Assembly: GCA_050246015.1 (NCBI GenBank)
Contig: JBFWWU010000028.1
Location: 1 to 39,288, forward strand
DNA: 39,288 bases
Direction of reading: 5' to 3'
Source of the DNA: JTS-AC122 sp050246015
Lineage (GTDB): Bacteria; Planctomycetota; Phycisphaerae; Phycisphaerales; UBA1924
A model generated the notes under the pieces. That model did not search any database. It saw only the letters and a program-made list of their open reading frames with translations, and had not been told where the DNA came from. The position numbers and the translations under genes were made by a program. Below are positions 8,284 through 15,801 of this stretch, one piece after another. The stretch's first letter is position 1. Every line of letters begins with the position of its first letter.

Positions 8284-8666
8284 GTCTACCCCGAGCACGA
8301 GGGGTGCGAGAGGATACCGGATTCCGCGCGGGCATGGGATCTCGATCCGGCGGCGAGAGGCTGCCAAAGCGGCAGCGGACGGCGGATCGCGGGCTCGTTG
8401 GGGGCCCGCGCACGCGATGGCGCGCCAGAAAGCGGCCCGCGGGGTCGATCAACCGCGGCCCGGCGCGGCGCGCGATTCGCACAAGTTGGATGGTCAAATG
8501 CCTCCCGGATGGAGACAGAATGACCGATATGCGCTTCTGCAAGGCCATATCATTCAAGAACTTATCGGACATGGCTGATTCAATGAACAACGCGACGCAC
8601 CACCCCTTCGGCACGACACATCCCGAATCCGGTCCGATTTCCACACCTCCACCTTGGGAGCGACTC
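8284..8666. other. Divergent intergenic region between the ABC genes and clpP
   Basis: These 383 bp lie between two divergent starts and should hold both promoters. The clpP frame stays open through most of it, but the residues encoded (for example the His/Thr/Pro-rich stretch just before 8667) do not resemble ClpP propeptides. An A/T-richer segment runs from about 8485 to 8600. I could not assign -35/-10 elements with confidence. No CIRCE inverted repeat (TTAGCACTC-N9-GAGTGCTAA) was seen. Confidence 0.5.
8656..8660 (+). promoter_or_regulatory. Ribosome binding site deciding the first clpP start
   Basis: GGGAG lies six bases before the ATG at 8667. Upstream in-frame ATGs, including 8570 and 8585, lack a comparable site, which favours the short form of the protein. 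Confidence 0.6.
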
Positions 8667-9242
8667 ATGCCCGCCGCCAGCGTGACCTACCAGCGCACTC
8701 GCGAAATGACCATCGACGAACTGCTCCTCGAAAACCGGGTCGTGTTCCTGATCGGCGAGATCAACCACGCATCGGCGGCCCGGCTCATGATGCAGATGTT
8801 CTATCTGGAACACCAGAAGCGCGGGCAGGAGATTCACTTCTACATCAACTCCCCCGGCGGCGCGGTGGACGACACGCTGGCGATCTACGACACGATGCGG
8901 TTTTTGTCGTCGCCCGTTTCCACGTACTGCCTCGGACGAGCCTATTCCGGCGCGGCGGTGCTGCTGACGGCCGGCGCCAAGGGCAAGCGGTTCATCCTGC
9001 CGCACGCCAAGGTGATGATCCACCAGCCCTATGGCGGGGTGTACGGGCAGACCGAAGACATCCGCATCCAGGCCGAGCAGATCATCAAGTCCAAAGATGA
9101 ACTCATCCGCATCATCTCGCGCCACACCGGGCAGCCCGAGGCGAGAGTGCGGGAAGACGGCGAGCGCGACAAGTACTTCAACGCCGGGCAGGCCAAGGAG
9201 TACGGGCTGGTGGATGAAGTGATTCAAGAGCCGCCGAAGTGA
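8667..9242 (+). CDS. clpP: ATP-dependent Clp protease proteolytic subunit, divergent paralogue
   Basis: The 191-residue product aligns throughout with ClpP, the barrel-forming serine peptidase fed by ClpX or ClpA-type unfoldases. The triad is intact: Ser94, His119 (MIHQPYGG) and Asp168 (ERDKYF), each three positions before the E. coli mature numbering. The residues around the nucleophile differ from the norm: GRAYSGAAV replaces the usual GQAASMGAF. This is one of two adjacent clpP genes; the second, 85 bp downstream, has the canonical elbow. Tandem divergent ClpPs often form mixed rings, as in mycobacteria, so a heteromeric protease is plausible here, but the sequence does not prove it. No clpX or tig is adjacent. 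Confidence 0.93.
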   Translation: MPAASVTYQRTREMTIDELLLENRVVFLIGEINHASAARLMMQMFYLEHQKRGQEIHFYINSPGGAVDDTLAIYDTMRFLSSPVSTYCLGRAYSGAAVLLTAGAKGKRFILPHAKVMIHQPYGGVYGQTEDIRIQAEQIIKSKDELIRIISRHTGQPEARVREDGERDKYFNAGQAKEYGLVDEVIQEPPK

Positions 9243-9327
9243 GCGCCGTGGTGTTCGGTATCGGGCAATCGGCGATCGAATCTGGACGGAATCGGCACGT
9301 GGCAATCAGGACTCTCGGAACACACCC

Positions 9328-9954
9328 ATGTCTTACATGATCCCCATCGTCATCGAACAATCCGGCCGCGGCGAACGCGCCTACGACATCTACTCGCGCC
9401 TTCTGAAGGACCGGATCATCTTCCTCGGCGGGCCCGTGATGGACGACTCCGCGAACGTCGTCATCGCCCAGTTCCTCTTCCTGGCGAACGAGGACCCGAA
9501 ATCGGACATTCACTTCTACATCAACTCGCCCGGCGGGAGCGTCTCGGCGGGCCTGGGCATCCTGGACACCATGCGGTTCGTCCAGCCCGAGGTGTGCACC
9601 TACATCATCGGCCAGGCGGCGAGCATGGGGAGCGTCCTCGCGGCGGCCGGGACCAAGGGGAAGCGGTTCGCACTCCCCAACGCCCGCAACCTCATGCACC
9701 AGCCCCTGATCGGCGGCGTGCTCGAAGGCCAGGCGACGGACCTGGAGATCGAGGCACGCGAGATGATCCGCATCCGCGAGCGCCTGTACACGATCTACGC
9801 CGAAGCGACCGGACAGACCTACGAGAAAATCGAGCGCGATTGTGACCGCAATAAGTGGCTGGACGACAAGGAAATGCTGGAATACGGCCTGATCGATAAG
9901 GTCCTCACGAGCATGCCGCGAACAGGCAAAAAGGAATCGACCGAAGAGGAATAA
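9328..9954 (+). CDS. clpP: ATP-dependent Clp protease proteolytic subunit, canonical
   Basis: The 208-residue product is a standard ClpP: IHFYINSPGGSVSAGL (61-76), the nucleophile elbow GQAASMGS with Ser99, LMHQPL with His124, and Asp173 in ERDCDRNKW. All sit two positions after their E. coli mature counterparts. The C-terminal tail is acidic and lysine-rich (GKKESTEEE). It follows the first clpP by 85 bp on the same strand and is followed by a strong intrinsic terminator, so the pair is probably one transcript. It is expected to act in the cytoplasm with a Clp ATPase encoded elsewhere. Confidence 0.96.
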   Translation: MSYMIPIVIEQSGRGERAYDIYSRLLKDRIIFLGGPVMDDSANVVIAQFLFLANEDPKSDIHFYINSPGGSVSAGLGILDTMRFVQPEVCTYIIGQAASMGSVLAAAGTKGKRFALPNARNLMHQPLIGGVLEGQATDLEIEAREMIRIRERLYTIYAEATGQTYEKIERDCDRNKWLDDKEMLEYGLIDKVLTSMPRTGKKESTEEE

Positions 9955-9989
9955 GCGCCCGCTCAACCACCCATCAGAGCCCACGACGA

Positions 9990-10025
9990 GGCGGCCCGGA
10001 CATTGCCGGGCCGCCTTGTGCTTTT
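9990..10025 (+). terminator. Intrinsic terminator after the clpP pair
   Basis: A perfect 10-bp stem, GGCGGCCCGG (9990-9999) with CCGGGCCGCC (10006-10015), closes a 6-nt loop and is followed directly by TTGTGCTTTT. It lies 35 bp after the clpP stop and is the clearest Rho-independent terminator in the window. Confidence 0.9.
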
Positions 10026-10095
10026 GCCGGGCATGGAATGTGCACCGCCTCGCAGCGGGCGTACGAACGCCCCGAATCACGCTCGGGAGCACACG

Positions 10096-10707
10096 ATGAA
10101 GCCGACAGTGTTGCGACTTGCCAGCGCTCGTGATGATGGGACGCGACGGGTGTCGCCGGCAGGCAACGCGCAGGAAGTGCGGGAGACGGGCGGACGGCGC
10201 GTCGATTCGGGACCGGAATCGGCACGAGCAAGAATCGCGGCGGAGAACGAGTCCGCGTCGGAGTTGCGCGCCGACGATGCGCGGTGGATGCTGGCGCGGA
10301 GCGTGGCGGGGATGCTGGAAGGCGCGGCGGGAGGAAACCAGCCTGCGGCGGCCCGGCTGCGCCCCGAGCGGCGCCGGCGCGTGCACGAACTCGCGACGCG
10401 GCTGGGGCTGCGCGCCTTCGACGCCAACCTCATCATCGCCGTGGTGCAGGACGCCGCCATGAGCGACAACGACTCGCTCTCCCGCGGATGCCGGCGCCGG
10501 CTGACGCTGGTGGGCCGGGCGCGGCGAATCACCGCCGACGAAACACGCCCGGCGGAGGTTGTCGCGCTGGAGCAGGGAACCGAAGACGAACGCCGCCGCG
10601 TTCGGGGGCGCGACGCGGCGCACGTCGGGAGCCCCGCGCTGGGAATCGGCGCGATACTCGGCGTGATCTGGCTCGTGCTGCTCATCGGCTGGGTGAGCGG
10701 CGTGTAA
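10096..10707 (+). CDS. Hypothetical tail-anchored membrane protein
   Basis: I do not recognise a named family. The 203-residue product has a charged, Arg-rich N-terminal part, a central segment RPERRRRVHELATRLGLRAF followed by DANLIIAVVQDAA, and one hydrophobic helix at the extreme C terminus (ALGIGAILGVIWLVLLIGWV). The central 'LGLR-FDANLIIA-VQD' pattern is, as far as I recall, shared by planctomycete hypotheticals. There is no signal peptide, so a C-tail-anchored inner-membrane protein facing the cytoplasm is likely. The ATG at 10096 has GGGAG just upstream (10085-10089). It stands alone between the clpP terminator and the fumarylacetoacetase gene. Confidence 0.7.
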   Translation: MKPTVLRLASARDDGTRRVSPAGNAQEVRETGGRRVDSGPESARARIAAENESASELRADDARWMLARSVAGMLEGAAGGNQPAAARLRPERRRRVHELATRLGLRAFDANLIIAVVQDAAMSDNDSLSRGCRRRLTLVGRARRITADETRPAEVVALEQGTEDERRRVRGRDAAHVGSPALGIGAILGVIWLVLLIGWVSGV

Positions 10708-10790
10708 GCGTTCGCCGCGCCGTTTGGGCCGCACGACGCCGACGCACGCCTCAGACATTTCTCGACCGCGAGGGCGATACGCTGGTTGCT

Positions 10791-12245
10791 ATGCCGATTC
10801 CCCCTTCGCCCTACGCCGTCGATGAAACCCACGACCCGCAACTGACGTCGTGGGTGGAGTCCGCGAACGACCCCGCGACCGACTTTCCCATCCAGAACCT
10901 GCCGCTCGTCGCGTTCCTCAAGACGCACGACGACGGCTCGGGACACGGAGCGCCCCACACGCATCGACACCTCGGCGTCGCGATCGGCGACCAGATCTTC
11001 GACATCTCGACGATGATCGAACTGGAGATGTTCACCGACGGATCGGCGAGCGGCGACGCCGGCGGATTCAACCAGGAATACCAGTACCTGCTCCGCGCGC
11101 CGTTCGCGAACGTGATCGGACGCACGCCGGGGATGGCGGCGGACCTTCGCCGGCGCGCCCAGCGGCTGCTGCGCGCGGACGTGCACGTGGGCCAGCCCGC
11201 CAAGCGAGCCCGCCAGAAAGCGCTGGTGCCGATGGGCTCGGCGCCCCTGCTGCCCGCGTGCTCGATCATGAACTACACGGATTTCTACGCGTCCAAGCAC
11301 CACGCGGCGAACGTGGGCTCGATGTTCCGCCCGGACAACCCGCTCCTGCCGAACTACCGCCACGTGCCGATCGGGTATCACGGGCGGGCGAGTTCGATCG
11401 TGACGAGCGGCACGCCGATCGTGCGACCGCGGGGCCAGCAAGCGCCGCCCGACGATCAGCCCAGCGCCGGCCCCTCGTTCGGCCCCTGCAAACTCCTGGA
11501 CTACGAAATGGAACTGGGTGTGATTGTCGCGGAGGGAAACACGCTCGGCGAACCCATCGCGATGAAGGATGCCCGCCGCGCCATGCTCGGCCTGTGCATC
11601 GTGAACGACTGGTCCGCGCGGGACCTGCAGAAATGGGAGTACCAGCCGCTGGGCCCGTTCCTGGCCAAGAACTTCGCCACGAGCATTTCGCCGATGGTGG
11701 TGACGATGGAGGCGCTCGAGCCGTTTCGAGTCCCGGGCCCGGAGCGAGAGGCCGACGACCCGCAACCCCTGGAGTACCTGCGTTCCGATGCAGGGCACGC
11801 CGGAGACTGGGGATACGACATCACGGTGGAAGTGTGGCTGTCATCAAAGGCGATGCGCGACAGCGGCGTGCCGGCCGCCCGCGTCAGCAGCGGCAACTTC
11901 AGACGCATGTACTGGACGCTGGCGCAGATGCTCGTGCATCACGCCAGCAACGGCTGCAACTTGCAGCCGGGCGATCTCCTGGCCTCCGGGACGATCAGCG
12001 GCCCGGAGAAACAGTCGCGCGGCTGCCTGCTGGAACTGACGTGGGACGGGATCGACCCGGCAACCAAGAAGCCCCGACCGCGAGTGCCCGTACAACTGCC
12101 CGGCGTGAACGGCGCGCCGCCGGAGACGCGCACCTTCCTCGCCGACGGGGACGAAGTGATCATGAAAGCGTCCTGCGAGCGCGAGGGATTCCGACGGATC
12201 GGGTTTGGGGAGTGCCGGGGGGTTATCGAGTCGGCCAAGGCGTAG
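10791..12245 (+). CDS. fahA: Fumarylacetoacetase
   Basis: This enzyme hydrolyses 4-fumarylacetoacetate to fumarate and acetoacetate, the last step of tyrosine/homogentisate breakdown. The 484-residue product keeps the catalytic and metal residues of mouse FAH: Asp164 and His171 in TDFYASKHHAANVG, Glu239 and Glu241 in LDYEMELG, and Asp273 in VNDWSARDLQ, with matching spacing. The N-terminal SH3-like domain begins with FPIQNLPLVAF (32-42). The protein is longer than the usual 410-440 residues because of insertions near residues 80-100 and 330-350. The ATG at 10791 is chosen because homology starts a few residues later; it has no strong ribosome site. Homogentisate dioxygenase and maleylacetoacetate isomerase genes are not in the window. 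Confidence 0.95.
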   Translation: MPIPPSPYAVDETHDPQLTSWVESANDPATDFPIQNLPLVAFLKTHDDGSGHGAPHTHRHLGVAIGDQIFDISTMIELEMFTDGSASGDAGGFNQEYQYLLRAPFANVIGRTPGMAADLRRRAQRLLRADVHVGQPAKRARQKALVPMGSAPLLPACSIMNYTDFYASKHHAANVGSMFRPDNPLLPNYRHVPIGYHGRASSIVTSGTPIVRPRGQQAPPDDQPSAGPSFGPCKLLDYEMELGVIVAEGNTLGEPIAMKDARRAMLGLCIVNDWSARDLQKWEYQPLGPFLAKNFATSISPMVVTMEALEPFRVPGPEREADDPQPLEYLRSDAGHAGDWGYDITVEVWLSSKAMRDSGVPAARVSSGNFRRMYWTLAQMLVHHASNGCNLQPGDLLASGTISGPEKQSRGCLLELTWDGIDPATKKPRPRVPVQLPGVNGAPPETRTFLADGDEVIMKASCEREGFRRIGFGECRGVIESAKA

Positions 12246-12276
12246 TCAACCATCGGGCGACCCCTCGCGGGTCATT

Positions 12277-12294
12277 CGCCGGGCGCGCCCGGCG
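12277..12294. terminator. Perfect palindrome between convergent stops
   Basis: CGCCGGGCGCGCCCGGCG is an uninterrupted 18-nt palindrome. It lies between the stop of fumarylacetoacetase (12245) and that of the acetyltransferase-like gene (12295) and could form a strong hairpin in either transcript. There is no T-run, so it is only a candidate bidirectional terminator or 3'-end stabiliser. Confidence 0.4.
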
Positions 12295-13251
12295 CTACGC
12301 GGTCCGCGCCGGGGCGCCGCCGCGGCGCGAGGGGGGGAGTCCGAACTGACGCGGGGGCGGACCCGGCGGCGCAGCGCTTGGCTCAAAGCACGCGTCCAGC
12401 CCGCCGCAGGATGCCCAGCGCGAGATCACCGCCGGCGAGTATCCGAAGCGGTCACGCAGCGTGCTGAGCAACTGCTCGCGCGAGAGCGTCGCCCGGTCAA
12501 CCCGGCCGGCGGTTCGGCTGAACAGGTCAGACCCGACGATGACGAGCATCTCGCCATCAAAGTTTCGCCGGGCGTACAGGCGATGGTTGAACGGGCCGAC
12601 GGATCGGGACGCCTCGTAGCGCTCGCGAAAGAGCGGCTCGCCGACGTGATCAGCCAGCAACCGGCAAGGCATGCTGGGCTCAAAGGCGGGCGTGTACCAC
12701 CAGATGACGTGCCCGCCCGGCTGAGCCGGGCCGCCACCACCCGGGCCGGGTTGGTGCGGGCCGGTGTATTCAACTTCGATGGGCTGTACGGGGTTGAAGT
12801 TGTTGAAGACGTCGGCGTCGAGCGGCAAAGGATCATCCGAGAGAATCGACGTATCGACGAGCCACTCCCGGGCGTCGAGCGTCACGCGGTTGGTCCCGTG
12901 GTTCAGGTCGCCGCCGTCGAGCATCGAGCCCGCCGCCCGGCGCGCGGAAAAGCGCAGGGCGTCAAGCAGGGCGTGCATGGCGCGAGCGGAGGGCCAGCAG
13001 GTGGCGCCGGTGCCATGCGTGAGAAACAGATCGAAGAAATCCTCCGCCGACTCACCCGGAAGCGGCCCGGCGGGGGCTTCCTTCAGCGCGATGATCTTCT
13101 GCATGTTGTCGAACGGAACGGAGCGGCACCACGCGCGGTACAGCGCGCGCAGGCCGCCGAGATCAGCCCGGGGAGCGCCCGACAGGCCCAGGCGCTCAAG
13201 AACCCGGGCGAGCGTCGCCGGAGAAATCGAATCGGGAGAACGGGGTGCCAT
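12295..13251 (-). CDS. Arylamine N-acetyltransferase family protein
   Basis: NAT enzymes transfer acetyl from acetyl-CoA to arylamines through a Cys-His-Asp triad. Using the ATG at 13251, the product has 318 residues with Cys85 (GTGATCWPSARAMHALL), His118 (DLNHGTNRV) and Asp133 (WLVDTSI); the His-Asp spacing of 15 matches classic NATs. VPFDNM (45-50) matches the family's VPFEN segment. The usual Arg-Gly-Gly before the Cys is replaced by Gly-Thr-Gly-Ala. The second half diverges and includes a Gly/Pro-rich loop near 165-175 (GPGGGGPAQPGG) and a Pro-rich C-terminal tail. The substrate may therefore not be an arylamine. An alternative GTG start at 13281 adds ten residues; neither start has a good ribosome site. 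Confidence 0.75.
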   Translation of the reverse strand: MAPRSPDSISPATLARVLERLGLSGAPRADLGGLRALYRAWCRSVPFDNMQKIIALKEAPAGPLPGESAEDFFDLFLTHGTGATCWPSARAMHALLDALRFSARRAAGSMLDGGDLNHGTNRVTLDAREWLVDTSILSDDPLPLDADVFNNFNPVQPIEVEYTGPHQPGPGGGGPAQPGGHVIWWYTPAFEPSMPCRLLADHVGEPLFRERYEASRSVGPFNHRLYARRNFDGEMLVIVGSDLFSRTAGRVDRATLSREQLLSTLRDRFGYSPAVISRWASCGGLDACFEPSAAPPGPPPRQFGLPPSRRGGAPARTA

Positions 13252-13331
13252 GGGGGCGGATCGTATCGGCCGGGGAGTCACCAGGGAACCAGCCGGATGC
13301 CTGTCCCACCCGGGACTCCTAAACTCCGCGC

Positions 13332-14561
13332 ATGGCTGTCACCTTTGAACGCGCGACGCTCCCCAACGGGCTCACGATCATCGCCGAGATCGATCCGACG
13401 GCACACAGCGCCGCCGTCGGGTTTTTCGTCAAGACCGGGGCGCGCGATGAAGATTCGCGGGTGATGGGCGTCAGCCACTTCCTCGAGCACATGATGTTCA
13501 AGGGAACCGCGAAGCGAACCAGCGAGCAACTCAACCGCGACTTCGACCGCATCGGGGCCAAGAACAACGCCTACACCTCCCACGAGATGACGTGTTTTCA
13601 CGCCCAGGTGATCCCCGAGCGCCTCGACGCCGCGATCGAGATCCTCGCGGACATGCTGCGCCCCGCGCTGCGCGAAGAGGACTTCTCCACGGAAAAAGGG
13701 GTGATCCTCGAAGAGATCGCGATGTACCAGGACAATCCCTTCTGGGTGCTCTACGAGCAGGCGATGGACGAGTACTACTCGCCGCACCCCCTCGGGCACC
13801 GGGTGCTCGGCACCGCCGACACCATCGCCGCGCTCACCGCCCAGCAGATGCGCGAATACTTCGAAAACCGGTACTCGGCGGACAACACGGTGGTGGCGCT
13901 CGCCGGCCGGCTTGACTTTGACCGGGTCGTCACGCAGATCGAATCCCTCTGCGGGTACTGGCAGCGCACAAACTCTCGGCGCGACCTGGGGCGGGTCACG
14001 CCCCGCGCCCGCGATTTCCAGCAGCGCGACGCCAAGGTCAACCGCGGGTACGTGATCGCGATCGCGCCGGCGCCGTCGAGTTCTGATCCGCGTCGGTACG
14101 CGGCAAGCCTGGCGGCAGAGGTGCTGGGCGGCTCCGACAACTCACGCCTGCACTGGGCCCTGATCGAAACAGGCCTCGCGGAAGAAGCCCAGGCCGCCTA
14201 CGACCCGCGCGACGCCACCGGCGACTTCCTCGCGTTCGCCTCCGGCGATCCCGATCGGCTCGACGAGATCCAGCAGGTGATGTTCCGCGAGATCGCCTCG
14301 CTCGGCGAGACGCTCGCCGAGGACGACCTGGCGAAAATCCGGAGCAAGATGGTGACCAGCGTCACCGTCGGCGGAGAGCGCCCCAGCGGACGCATGCAGC
14401 GGCTCGGCAGGATGTGGACGTACCTCGCCCAGTACACCACACTCGAAGAGGAACTGGCGCGCATCAGCGCGGTCACAGTGGCGGATATCCGCGCCATGCT
14501 GCGCGACTTCGGGGGCGGGTTCCATCCGCGAACCGTCGGCGTGCTGCTGCCCAAACAGTGA
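13332..14561 (+). CDS. M16-family zinc metallopeptidase
   Basis: The 409-residue product is a one-unit M16 (insulinase / mitochondrial processing peptidase-like) protease. The inverted zinc motif His-x-x-Glu-His is HFLEH (49-53), followed by MMFKGT and by the downstream zinc-ligand region EKGVILEEIAMYQDNP (121-136). The second half contains the typical R/Y substrate-binding region near GGSDNSRLH. No signal peptide is seen, so it is probably cytoplasmic, like Bacillus YmxG-type enzymes. It is divergent from the acetyltransferase-like gene and convergent with the rhodanese gene. A related protein without the zinc motif is encoded at 34314-35960. Confidence 0.93.
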   Translation: MAVTFERATLPNGLTIIAEIDPTAHSAAVGFFVKTGARDEDSRVMGVSHFLEHMMFKGTAKRTSEQLNRDFDRIGAKNNAYTSHEMTCFHAQVIPERLDAAIEILADMLRPALREEDFSTEKGVILEEIAMYQDNPFWVLYEQAMDEYYSPHPLGHRVLGTADTIAALTAQQMREYFENRYSADNTVVALAGRLDFDRVVTQIESLCGYWQRTNSRRDLGRVTPRARDFQQRDAKVNRGYVIAIAPAPSSSDPRRYAASLAAEVLGGSDNSRLHWALIETGLAEEAQAAYDPRDATGDFLAFASGDPDRLDEIQQVMFREIASLGETLAEDDLAKIRSKMVTSVTVGGERPSGRMQRLGRMWTYLAQYTTLEEELARISAVTVADIRAMLRDFGGGFHPRTVGVLLPKQ

Positions 14562-14620
14562 CACGCCCGCCACGCTTCGGATCGCCCCTCACCCGGCCAT
14601 CTCGTGTACCTCGTCCCGGC

Positions 14621-14645
14621 GCCGCGCCCTCACGCTCGGCGCGGC
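14621..14645 (-). terminator. Hairpin across the stop codon of the rhodanese gene
   Basis: An 8-bp perfect stem, GCCGCGCC (14621-14628) with GGCGCGGC (14638-14645), encloses a 9-nt loop containing the stop codon of the rhodanese gene. There is no T-run. In GC-rich DNA such a hairpin can occur by chance, so the call is weak. Confidence 0.25.
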
Positions 14646-15226
14646 TGATTCCACGGCATCTTCTGCATCAGCAAGGCCAGCCCGCAGGTCCCGGACGCGC
14701 CGGCGACGACGAGCCCCGCGCCAAAGAACGCCGCGAGCCCGAAGAACCCCGGGTGCACCAGCCACCCCAGCGCGCACCCCGCCAGCACGCCGATCCCGAT
14801 GGTGAGTTGCACCTGCCGCATGACGCTGATCCGAGCCACCGCGGTATCGATCGTCACCGGGAGATTGGCCCCCTTCCACGCTTCGATGCCGCCGGTCATA
14901 TTGAAGACCTGCATGCCGGCGGCTTCGAGCGCCGACGCCAGTCGGCAGGCGTCGGCGCCGCGGCGCCCGCTCTTGCAGTGCACCACCAGCCGCTGGCCGG
15001 GACCCGTCAACGCCCCGGCCCTGGCCGGATCGAACTTCGAGAGAGGCACCAGGTGCGACCCCGCGATGTGCTCGCGCGCGTGCTCGTCCGGCTCGCGGAC
15101 ATCGATGAGCACCGCCTCGCCCGCGCGGAGCCATTCGTGCACCTGCGTTGGCGCCACCTGCCGCGCCGGCGAAGCATCCCCAGCACCCCCGGCCCCGTTC
15201 GTCCCCACTGCTGCGGTCGAAGACAT
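14630..15226 (-). CDS. Rhodanese-domain membrane protein (rhodanese-DUF2892)
   Basis: The 198-residue product joins a rhodanese domain to a two-helix membrane domain, as in E. coli YgaP. The rhodanese part (about 26-125) has IDVREPDEHAREHIAGS and the active-site loop HCKSGRR with Cys84, which would carry the persulfide. Residues 138-190 are DUF2892, with two hydrophobic helices ending GLALLMQKMPWN. The predicted role is sulfur transfer at the inner membrane. The ATG at 15226 is set by AAAGGA seven bases upstream (15234-15239); an earlier ATG at 15271 lacks a site. It lies 48 bp after the DinB-family gene on the same strand and may share its transcript. Confidence 0.9.
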   Translation of the reverse strand: MSSTAAVGTNGAGGAGDASPARQVAPTQVHEWLRAGEAVLIDVREPDEHAREHIAGSHLVPLSKFDPARAGALTGPGQRLVVHCKSGRRGADACRLASALEAAGMQVFNMTGGIEAWKGANLPVTIDTAVARISVMRQVQLTIGIGVLAGCALGWLVHPGFFGLAAFFGAGLVVAGASGTCGLALLMQKMPWNQPRRA

Positions 15227-15274
15227 TGTCTCGTCCTTTCTGAGAAAACGTCCGCTGAGGTTCTTTCGCAAGCC

Positions 15275-15793
15275 CTACGCACCCCATTCGCCGGCGTACG
15301 CAGTCGAATACCCCGCGCCGTCCCGGGCCGACAACTCGAAGAGGCGCTTGGCGATCTGCCGCACGTGCAGGGCGTCGTGCGCGGCCCAGCAGGTCAGCAG
15401 CATCCCGGCATGCAGCGGGCCGAAGCGCGGATGAACGTGCGCGCGAGACCACTCCGGGTTGCGCAGCGATCGCAACCACGCCACGGATTGCTCCCGCTCC
15501 CGCGCGAACTGCCGCGCCGTCGTTTTCAGGTCGTCCTGGTTGTACCTCTTCTCCTGCGCCCAGCCTTGCGGATCGGTCGGCGGCCAGGGCAACTCCGGGT
15601 CTTGAAGGGTCAGCCGCACCCGCGTGCGAAAATCAAGGATTTCCTCGTCGAGCATGTGCCGAGCGATCTCGAGGATCGACCAGGCGCCCGACGCGGGCTT
15701 CCAGCGCGCCTCGTCGTCCGGCACGCCGGCCAGCAGAGCGGGAAACGCGGACTGCATCCGTCCGAGCCGATCGATCAGCGCCGTCGCATTCAT
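15275..15793 (-). CDS. DinB-family (DUF664-like) metal-binding protein
   Basis: The 172-residue product is a four-helix DinB-superfamily protein. The characteristic His triad is present: His46 in LEIARHMLDEE, and His139 and His143 in WAAHDALHVRQI. WSILEIARHMLDEE matches the 'WS-x-x-E-x-x-x-H-x-x-D' core. Family members include thiol-dependent transferases (bacillithiol/mycothiol group) and stress-induced proteins of unknown activity, so no reaction is assigned. The start at 15793 is 8 bp after the stop of the tail-sheath gene, so the two genes are probably cotranscribed, but there is no clear ribosome site. Confidence 0.8.
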   Translation of the reverse strand: MNATALIDRLGRMQSAFPALLAGVPDDEARWKPASGAWSILEIARHMLDEEILDFRTRVRLTLQDPELPWPPTDPQGWAQEKRYNQDDLKTTARQFAREREQSVAWLRSLRNPEWSRAHVHPRFGPLHAGMLLTCWAAHDALHVRQIAKRLFELSARDGAGYSTAYAGEWGA

Positions 15794-15801
15794 AGGCAAT
15801 G

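Noticed and set aside
8304..8666. N-terminal extension of the first clpP
   Set aside because: The frame is open but the residues do not resemble a ClpP propeptide; GGGAG six bases before the ATG at 8667 and the match of triad numbering favour the short form.
8284..8666. CIRCE or other heat-shock operator upstream of clpP
   Set aside because: No TTAGCACTC/GAGTGCTAA inverted repeat or other convincing operator was found.
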